From AG41 sp965653495 (lineage in GTDB: Bacteria > Gemmatimonadota > Gemmatimonadetes > Gemmatimonadales > GWC2-71-9): a stretch of 20,110 nt of DNA. The notes under the pieces were generated by a model. That model was not told where the DNA came from, did no database searches, and saw only the letters and a list, made by a program, of their open reading frames with translations. The stretch is taken from the NCBI GenBank assembly GCA_965653495.1, contig CBFHAJ010000060.1, positions 1-20,110 of the forward strand, in the 5' to 3' direction. This document shows positions 19,215 to 20,110 of the stretch, one piece after another. The translations under genes and the position numbers were made by a program. How positions within the stretch are numbered: the stretch's first letter is position 1; each line of letters begins with the position of its first letter.

Positions 19215-20110
19215 ATGATGCTCGCACTGATGCTCCCCCTGCTCGGCACCGCGCCCGCCTCCGCGAGCGCGCCCGCCGTGGCGGCGAGTGACGACCCACC
19301 GATCAAAGTCTGGCTCAATCACGACGATTTCCAACGGGGTGACAAGGCGCGCGTCAACCTCAAAACGGCTGAAGACGGCTACGTGGTCGTGCTGCGCGCC
19401 GACGCCGATGGACGCGTGCGGGTGCTGTTCCCGCTCGATCCGTCCGACGACGACTTCGTGCGCGGCGGCGAGACCATCGAGGTCCGCGGACGTGGGGACC
19501 GCGAGGCGTTCTACGTGGACGAGCGCGACGGCTCGGGCCTGGTCATCGCCGCGCGCTCGGTGTCACCCTTCAAATTCGACGAGTTCGTCCGGGGCGATCA
19601 CTGGGATTACCGCGTGCTCGACGCGCGCCAGTCGGGTGACGACAAGGAAGCGGCCCTCGTCGACATCGTGCAGCGCATGACCGACGGCCACTTCGATTAC
19701 GACGTCGCCACCTACGTGGTCGCGGCGCCGCGCGCGTATCGTGACGACTACCCGGTCTCGTACGGGTGGGGCTGGCCGTATACATACGGAGCGTACTACG
19801 GGGGCTATGGTTCGTGCTACGACCCGTTCTTCTTCGATACGTTCTACTGCGCGGGCTTCCGTCCGTACTATTACGATCCGTTCTTCTACGACCCCTTCTT
19901 CTTCGGGGTGGGCTTCACCTATCGGCCCTTCATCTATCGGCCGTTCGTGTACGGCGGCGGCGTGTTTTACAACCAGCCGCGCGGCCTGTTCGTGAACAGG
20001 CTGCGGTCCGGGCCCGGCTCCGGCATGTATTTCAAGAATCGCACGGGAACCGGTGTCACCTACACCGGGCTCGGTGGGATCGGCGCGCGCTCGCGCATCG
20101 CGCAGACCAC
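19215..20110 (+). CDS. Exported DUF4384-domain protein with Tyr/Phe-rich region (partial, runs off right edge)
   Basis: 298 codons visible, open at the right edge. A signal peptide (MMLALMLPLLGTAPASASA) is followed by a DUF4384 domain, about residues 30-132: IKVWLNHDDFQRGDKARVNLKT, GYVVVLRADADGRVRVLFP, then FYVDERDGSGLVIAARS. DUF4384 is a beta-sandwich found on exported proteins, often beside peptidase or kinase domains; its role is unclear. Residues 183-255 are extraordinarily rich in Tyr, Phe, Gly and Pro, with units such as YDPFFFD, YDPFFYDPFFF and YRPFIYRPFVY, then NQPRG and a basic Gly-rich stretch. This resembles surface-structural or adhesive low-complexity segments. Start ATG 19215 (ATG 19218 is possible), with GAGGA 7 bases ahead. 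Confidence 0.8.
   Translation, partial: MMLALMLPLLGTAPASASAPAVAASDDPPIKVWLNHDDFQRGDKARVNLKTAEDGYVVVLRADADGRVRVLFPLDPSDDDFVRGGETIEVRGRGDREAFYVDERDGSGLVIAARSVSPFKFDEFVRGDHWDYRVLDARQSGDDKEAALVDIVQRMTDGHFDYDVATYVVAAPRAYRDDYPVSYGWGWPYTYGAYYGGYGSCYDPFFFDTFYCAGFRPYYYDPFFYDPFFFGVGFTYRPFIYRPFVYGGGVFYNQPRGLFVNRLRSGPGSGMYFKNRTGTGVTYTGLGGIGARSRIAQT

Noticed and set aside
1..20110. tRNA, rRNA, CRISPR arrays, transposases, attachment sites
   Set aside because: Looked for on both strands by eye; no cloverleaf-like sequence, regularly spaced direct repeats with spacers, transposase motifs or terminal inverted repeats were seen.

Overview
This is a dense, high-GC stretch of bacterial chromosome with about 21 protein genes, no RNA genes, no CRISPR array and no transposase. 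An outer-membrane porin, lipoprotein-type signal sequences and a periplasmic TlpA-type thioredoxin point to a Gram-negative (diderm) organism. The base composition and the mix of families (DUF4097 proteins behind an ECF sigma factor, DUF4384, many GTGA overlaps) recall Gemmatimonadota or a similar soil phylum. That placement is an impression from gene content, not a demonstrated assignment.

Layout. (1) 1-1874, minus: N-terminal two thirds of a large Eco57I-type DNA methyltransferase, cut by the left edge. (2) 2019-5015, minus: a four-gene operon of ECF sigma factor, zf-HC2 anti-sigma factor and two secreted DUF4097 repeat proteins. Two copies of a GGAACGCGGAA-type repeat sit directly behind stop codons here. 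(3) 5088-6173, plus: a NiCoT nickel/cobalt transporter with a 12-His loop, then a small HExxH putative lipoprotein. (4) 6152-8577, minus: a DAACS-type symporter overlapping by 4 bp a membrane glycosyltransferase of the CrtQ/HpnB type. (5) 8683-9569, plus: a small alpha/beta-hydrolase-like protein and a Nudix hydrolase. (6) 9593-12184, plus: a manganese operon (DtxR/MntR regulator, NRAMP transporter, universal stress protein) with a palindromic operator on its promoter. (7) 12185-15851, minus: a four-gene operon of a small secreted 3-Cys protein, a propeller-TlpA lipoprotein, a nucleoside hydrolase and a 3-hydroxyacyl-CoA-dehydrogenase-type enzyme. (8) 15951-16313, plus: a SnoaL-like protein. 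(9) 16335-19070: a DUF442-like phosphatase (minus) divergent from a short ModE-type regulator, then an OprP-like porin and a TupA-type tungstate/molybdate-binding protein (plus). A perfect 10-bp inverted repeat lies on the porin promoter. (10) 19215-right edge, plus: a DUF4384 protein with a Tyr/Phe-rich region, cut by the window.

How the genes fit together. Metal and oxyanion handling recurs: Ni/Co uptake, Mn uptake with its own metal-sensing repressor, and a candidate tungstate/molybdate module that pairs an outer-membrane channel with a periplasmic binding protein under a ModE-like DNA-binding protein. The module has no ABC permease or ATPase in this window. It is the most promising candidate for a little-described system here. 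A second theme is envelope biology: sigma/anti-sigma/DUF4097, the TlpA-propeller and the small secreted Cys protein. Several plus-strand genes have a TANNNT -10-like hexamer only 6-12 bp before the start codon, which suggests frequent leaderless transcription.
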